The notes beneath the pieces were generated by a model. It searched no databases. It worked only from the letters and a program-made list of their open reading frames with translations, and was not told where the DNA came from. The position numbers were made by a program, and so were the translations under genes. From Rodentolepis nana (Eukaryota > Platyhelminthes > Cestoda > Cyclophyllidea > Hymenolepididae): a stretch of DNA of 14,220 bases. The stretch is from the NCBI GenBank assembly GCA_900617975.1, contig UZAE01001266.1, forward strand, positions 1-14,220, written 5' to 3'. Of this stretch, positions 9,759-14,220 are shown in pieces. The number at the start of each line of letters is the position of its first letter. Positions within the stretch are counted from its first letter, which is position 1.

Positions 9759-10289
9759 GAAATTACTGAGCTTTGTAAACAATAACGACTATGGGACTTT
9801 CTTGATCTTCAAAGTAAGGCATGCATTTAAGTGGCGCAATCGACCCTTAAGATTAAATAATCAGCCAATATGGACTGGAACTTGGTAGTAAGAATTTTGT
9901 TAGCAAAGTGATTAAATGCCATTCTCATTAATCGTTCACTTTCCAAATTAGGGGTACAAATGAAGTAACACTTTTGAAGCTATCTTTTCGATGCCTTCCC
10001 TTTATCCCTTATTCGAAATTACTTGTTTAATTAAATTTGTCTTCCCGCATTTAAGGATTTTAAAATTTTTTGGCATTTCTTTAGCAACAATAGTAATATT
10101 AGGCGTCTATTGCTTCACAATCAGAAGAGCTAGATGAAACAAGTTAGATAAAGCCAACATTTCACATCAAAATGTTGATGCTGCTGTCAGGCCAAAAATA
10201 ATTGAAGTACACAAATTCTGGCCAAGAATCTATTTTCAGAAGTTTGCTAAAAATGAACCATAAAATTCATTTAAATTGCTCCAAAAATT
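9759..10289. other. Intergenic region between divergent genes
   Basis: This AT-rich stretch lies between the proposed start of the disrupted secreted-protein gene (minus) and that of the prominin-like gene (plus). It would hold the promoters of both. I see no convincing exon, repeat or named regulatory motif in it. Confidence 0.4.
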
Positions 10290-12601
10290 ATGAAATTTCT
10301 ATTGTTATCTTTGTTATTCGACGGAATAAAATATCTGCACCTGTTGAATGAACATTCAAATTACTCATTCGGTCAAAAGGCTGTGAACAACATGGAGGTA
10401 AATTTACTCAGAATATAAGGAGCACATTTGAGAATCGAAACATTAGAACCTAAAGTGGTGGACCGTGTTGATGACCTATGATTGCGAATATTCTGAATAT
10501 AATGATTTTATGTCATTATTGTTCACTTTCTGTTTCTATTCAGACCATTAAACTATTTTACCGTCCTTTTTGTTACTAAGCTTCTCTTGGTGATAGTTGT
10601 GAACTTGCAGTATTAATAAATGAGTAAATAAACTCTAAATAAGGTCTACGAATTCGGATCTTCTCCAGTAGATCAACGGTTAACTCCTAAATTTCGAACC
10701 CGGTCCAACTGTTTATTCTATTGCCTTCTGGTATAAAAACTGCTCTAGTGTAAAACAAAAATCATTGGTTTTTTTTGACTATTTCGAATTTCGCGGTCAA
10801 ACTCATCTCCAAAACTGTGCGATGTGGTTGCGGTATGTATTCATTGGTTGCCCGGGTGATTTGGTGACCGGCTGGAACCTATTTAAAAGCTGGAAAAAAT
10901 CACAATTTTCTTCCTTGCATACGTTTGTACGATTCCTTATTTTCCGTTTAATATATGACAGTGTCTAAAATCTGCAGGTTTTTGACTAGCTTTTTACACT
11001 TGATGAAATTCAATAACATATATAATTGATAATTGGATAAAATTTACCCACATTCTCCAAGCATAGCTTTTTAAAGTCATTTAGGCTTTCATATCTGAGC
11101 ACTTTAATGCAGATAAGTTTAATTTAAGCTTTGAAATTCTAAAGGTTGTTACCTTAGCGTCAACATATTAAAAGTAATTTTAGACATTTTATTTTGCAAA
11201 TATAATGAATGAAGCTAATTTATATTATTTAATTAAAATACGTATTTGATTGCAAGATTTATGACGTTATTAGATTTTACAAAAGGTGAGCATCACTCAC
11301 GATGACCATCTATCTTCCTCGCTATCACTACAATCATTTACATTCACAAATAGTTTGATTTATTGGATCGGCATTTTCACTTTCAGGTAGAAATGTCGTC
11401 TTATTTTATTGCACTCGCAAACGCCTTCTTCCACTGGTCTTTGAGTTATCCCAACGGAGGACTTCTAAATGTCTTTTTTAAACCAACAGAAGACGGGAGT
11501 GTCTTTATAGTAAAATCAGGAAAAGACATCGGCGTTTCCTTACTGAAGCTCCTTTATGACGTCTTAGTTCCCTATCCAAAGGGTGGAAACCCTATTTCGA
11601 AGTCCTCTTCCAACAGCAGCAATTTGGGTCTCTCTGAGAGCTCCTATCCTCAAAATCGGGAAGGCGTCATCTTCTGGATCATAGTTTGCTTTGCATTTTT
11701 CTTTTTGATACTATTAACCGCTCTGGGATATCGAGTTAGGCGAAAGAGGGTACGTGAGTTCTTAAAATAGTATTGATGCTAAATCATTTAAACCGATTCA
11801 AATTGATATAAATGTTTTTCCGCCTAATTTTATTTTAAAATAAATTCTTGCCTTTGGCGACGGCATACAATGAAGTCGGTTCTTTTTGGCGCCGATTTAA
11901 ATACCAAAAAACCCCAAGATTCACAGAACACGTATATGAATCATTGTTAAAATTAAAAGTTTTAATTGTAAGAAGGTAACTGAATGAAAAAAACAAAAAT
12001 AGTAATCATGTTGAGTTTAATACATGGTAGGGCTGGAGGCAGAGTAGGGAGAGAGGGTAGTGCTGTCACGACTTGTAGAACCACAGGAAGTGGAGTTGGT
12101 ATGACCTAATGCTCAAATTCCACAAGACTACTCCCAGATAAACGGAAATGACTCTATCTAATATATTCAGAACTTGCTGCCATTGGGGGCTTTTAACGAT
12201 GCTTTGCAGACCAAAGGTACTGCTAACTAATTGTATTTTTAATTAATCAAATTTGTGCTTTTTCCTGAATTAAATTTTAGAACTCTGGTTCTCGATCAAT
12301 GAAAAGGACTGAGAAGCATCGTTTACATAGAGAAATAATTTTGCAAACTTTTGGAATACTTGCAATACTGCTTTGCTTTGTGTTTATTGGATTATTCTTC
12401 GTAGAATCTAAAGAACTCACTCACTTTTTTGGTGCCGTAAACGAAAACAGATCCCTGTTGATTGAAAAGGTGGAACAGCTTTTTGGCGCTACGTATGAAA
12501 TAATAAATTCTGGTTTATCTCTTGGACGAAGTATAATGAACTCTTCGATGATATATCTAGAACGAGATGGAATGGCAAGTTTTGGGGAAAATTATAAATA
12601 A
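10290..12601 (+). CDS. Prominin-like protein, short form with two membrane helices (263 aa)
   Basis: Exons: 10290-10397, 11387-11749, 12281-12601; both junctions are phase 0 with GT-AG ends, total 264 codons. Exon 1 begins with a signal peptide (MKFLLLSLLF). Exon 2 has an extracellular part with DIGVSLLKLLYDVLVPYP (about 83-100), which lines up with the N-terminal amphipathic segment of prominins, a Ser/Asn-rich linker and a first membrane helix (about 129-151). A basic cytosolic loop of about 24 residues (RVRRKR then NSGSRSMKRTEKHRLHR) leads to a second helix (about 175-197) and the start of a helical extracellular loop. Prominins (CD133 family) are five-helix proteins of about 800 aa that sit in membrane protrusions, so this gene covers only their first quarter. 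It may be a true short protein, a fragment, or joined to later exons. The identification rests on topology and short motifs, and an unrelated two-helix protein is possible. Intron 10398-11386 holds nothing recognised except a weak tRNA-like stretch. Confidence 0.5.
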
Positions 12602-12717
12602 ACTATTTTAAAATTTTTACGTGTCAATTTATTGTTGAAATATTTTCCTACCATCTGTAACTTTATCGACTCAAAAATCAATGCATCCTATCTCCCCAAA
12701 ATATCCCACAAGTTTGA

Positions 12718-12837
12718 AATCTAGCAGGAACCAATGGCATTGATCTATTGAAAGAAAGAGGAAGTGGAGAGGAGAGTGAACGAGAAAATTTATGGAATAA
12801 GATCAGCAAACGTCTTCTAGCGAGACTGATGCAATAA
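12718..12837 (+). other. Possible alternative last exon of the prominin-like gene
   Basis: A plus-strand open frame encodes GTNGIDLLKERGSGEESE, then NLWNKISKRLLARLMQ and TAA, a charged helix-like tail. The candidate acceptors (AG at 12723-12724 or 12726-12727) both need an incoming phase of 1. A donor GTATAA at 12531 in the third exon is in that phase, as is a weaker one (GTTTTG) at 12579. The resulting protein would lose its present C-terminal 15 to 25 residues and gain about 37. AATAAA overlaps the stop at 12833-12838. Confidence 0.3.
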
Positions 12838-13073
12838 ATAGAAAAATACAACCCAGCAAGATAAGTCAATATATATCCCAAATAAATTTTGTTTGTTGGC
12901 AATCTGTGCTACCTCGTCTCACTCCTCACGTTCCTCACCAGCAGTTTAGTATGTATATCCCAAAATAAAGAATTCATCAAAGGATGCTGTTCAGGGTAAC
13001 ACTGTCTATTCCAGTTGCAGTTAATCCACTTTGGTTTCAACTGGGAGTAATATTGGCAAATACGGCATCGAAA
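12838..13073. other. Non-coding gap with poly(A)-like signals in a repeated motif
   Basis: The motif TATATCCCAAATAAA at 12872-12886 returns at 12954-12969 as TATATCCCAAAATAAA. Each carries AATAAA and could end the prominin-like transcript. The roughly 67 bases between them are pyrimidine-rich. No coding sequence is recognised. Confidence 0.35.
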
Positions 13074-13238
13074 TCATCTCCCTTCCCCATCCATATTAAC
13101 AAAATCTTCATCTTCAACTGGAGAATCTTGAGGTGGTGAAGAAATTGTTGACCTCTCACTTACGATTTGATTGTGTTTGCATTCTCTTCCATCTAACCGT
13201 TCAGAGCAACCGATTCTTGCTGATCTACTTTTCTTATA
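13074..13238 (-). CDS. Short acidic open frame, possible last exon of an unknown gene
   Basis: The minus strand is open for 54 codons from just after a TAA at 13239-13241 to a TGA at 13074-13076. The translation includes IGCSERLDGRECKHNQIVSE and ends STISSPPQDSPVEDEDFVNM plus a few residues. The Ser/Pro/acidic composition is unlike random AT-rich sequence, which would give mostly Lys, Asn, Ile, Phe and Leu. There is no initiator Met at the start, so it would need an upstream exon, and no strong acceptor was found. An overlapping minus-strand frame just upstream (CEVAVKVSEIPNIRKVDQQE) also looks protein-like, so a frameshifted relic is possible. Product unrecognised. Confidence 0.25.
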   Translation of the reverse strand, partial: YKKSRSARIGCSERLDGRECKHNQIVSERSTISSPPQDSPVEDEDFVNMDGEGR

Positions 13239-13889
13239 TTAGGAATTTCTGAAACTTTCACAGCAACTTCACAAATTAACGTTTACTTTGGTTATTTTAG
13301 TTACCATGATCTTCTCCTCAAAATTCGGGAGTGCTTGCAAAATAAGCACCCCAAAGCTCCTAGTTCCTAACAGGACGATTTTGCCTCAATATTTTTAAAC
13401 TATTATGGATGAAATATATGAAATTAGTGCTTGACAATTTGAGATCAATAAGATCAAATTGTGAATATTTCTCAGGATATTTTATATTAATATATTGTCA
13501 TGCATTAATAAAAAGCAATAATTCAATAATGTATTAAAGGTGTGTAACTATATGCATTTTACGCATCATTTCGAGATATTAGGGAGTACGCAAATTTTTG
13601 TACCAACATTGACAATTAGTAAATTATAGAGGTTTAAAATTTCCCATTGAACTAAAACTGTTTGAGTGTTTTTCCTCTCAAATTGTTAATAAAAACTAGT
13701 GATGATCATAAAGCCACATTTCGACAGTTATTTGTTCCAGATCTCTTCATGTATATTGATAATGGGAAATTAATTGGATTCTGGAAAGACTGAATAGATG
13801 ATGCATGGTAATGAAGCAGACATATTTCGCTTTAATTGTTCGTCTATGGTTAACTGACGACAAGAGCGAGGCTCTGGATCAGTAGATGT
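13239..13889. other. AT-rich region without recognised genes
   Basis: I see no convincing exon, RNA gene or repeat here. A plus-strand open frame at 13243-13398 has one hydrophobic stretch but neither a supported start nor splice partners. The rest is strongly AT-rich. Confidence 0.4.
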
Positions 13890-13904
13890 GTAATATATAG
13901 AGAT
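13890..13904 (+). repeat. Target-site duplication of retroposon copy 3 (tail side)
   Basis: GTAATATATAGAGAT matches GTAATACATGGAGAT at 14198-14212 in 13 of 15 positions. It abuts the tail of the inverted element. Confidence 0.75.
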
Positions 13905-14197
13905 ATATTTCAAATGGCGGGCTTTATGATATTTATCATTAGCCCTCTAGCTGACTTCGGGCTTTACAGAGGGGAGGAGGAACATCAAAGTAGGAAAAAG
14001 CAGAGAGGGGGAACAGAAGAGACAGACACTAAGGCAGAGAAAAGGTAGGATAAGTATGGTGAAATGATTGAATAAGACATACAGTGGGGTCATGGTAGTT
14101 TGAAGTGATAAGTCGACTGCCGGTTTATGGATTTTTTTCCGCATCAGTATGCGTTGCCCATGGTGCACCGCGTGGAGATAAGTCGATCGCACACCCC
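13905..14197 (-). mobile_element. SINE-like retroposon, full length, inverted (copy 3, 293 bp)
   Basis: Read on the minus strand it starts GGGGTGTGCGATCGACTTAT, aligns along its length with copy 2, and ends with AGCCC/GGGCT, TGAT-AAAT-ATCA and GCCATTTGAAATAT. The 5' end coincides with that of copy 2. It lacks the long C run and has many point differences, so it is an older or subfamily-divergent copy. Its tail is short. The open frame on its minus strand is not a gene. Confidence 0.8.
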
Positions 14198-14212
14198 GTA
14201 ATACATGGAGAT
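14198..14212 (+). repeat. Target-site duplication of retroposon copy 3 (head side)
   Basis: GTAATACATGGAGAT directly follows the CCCC that marks the element's 5' end on the minus strand. It matches 13890-13904 with two transitions. Confidence 0.75.
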
Positions 14213-14220
14213 AGGCAGAC

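Noticed and set aside
10765..10968. 67-codon plus-strand open frame
   Set aside because: It lies in an intron of the prominin-like gene, without a recognisable motif, splice partner or signal sequence.
11754..11759. GTGAGT as the donor of exon 2 in the prominin-like gene
   Set aside because: It is the best-looking donor by sequence, but it gives phase 1 and a quick stop in exon 3. GTACGT at 11750 keeps phase 0 and an open frame.
12678..12902. 74-codon minus-strand open frame
   Set aside because: It is antisense to the better supported plus-strand tail exon at 12718-12837 and has no motif of its own.
13243..13398. Plus-strand open frame with a hydrophobic stretch, considered as a later prominin helix exon
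   Set aside because: The long extracellular loop that should come between is missing, the donor side is absent, and the minus strand nearby looks more protein-like.
13947..14192. 81-codon minus-strand open frame
   Set aside because: It lies wholly inside retroposon copy 3 and is not kept in copy 2.

Overview
This is a eukaryotic, AT-rich window with intron-bearing genes. The most likely source is a flatworm, probably a cestode. The pointers are short introns of about 58 to 71 bp mixed with introns of 0.5 to 1.5 kb, SINE-like retroposons with AATA-rich tails, two tightly spaced same-strand genes with a splice acceptor just before the second start codon, and metazoan gene content. No gene pins down the species, so the organism call is an inference.

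Layout, left to right. (1) 1-95: 3' end of a retroposon, copy 1. (2) 497-2145, minus: a small unrecognised three-exon gene. (3) 2255-4579, plus: a six-exon TMEM129-like E3 ubiquitin ligase, head-to-head with the previous gene across about 109 bp. (4) 4729-8367, plus: a four-exon BORCS5/myrlysin-like gene whose start lies 149 bp after the TMEM129 stop and 7 nt after a strong splice acceptor. This looks like an operon resolved by spliced-leader trans-splicing. (5) 8837-9758, minus: a three-exon gene for a 130-residue secreted, six-cysteine protein with faint FGF-like features. Its last exon is split by retroposon copy 2 (9141-9463), which has a perfect 15-bp target-site duplication. (6) 10290-12601, plus: a prominin-like gene with a signal peptide and only the first two membrane helices. 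(7) 13074-13238, minus: a short acidic open frame, possibly a last exon. (8) 13905-14197, minus: retroposon copy 3 with a diverged 15-bp duplication.

The gene models were built by hand. I matched splice sites and codon phase across exons, and each multi-exon model sums to a whole number of codons. TMEM129 (ER quality control) and BORCS5 (lysosome positioning) both act on the endomembrane system, but only their spacing suggests shared expression. The most notable points are the disrupted secreted-protein gene, the retroposon family with conserved 3' hairpins, the candidate TMEM129-BORCS5 operon and the truncated prominin-like protein.
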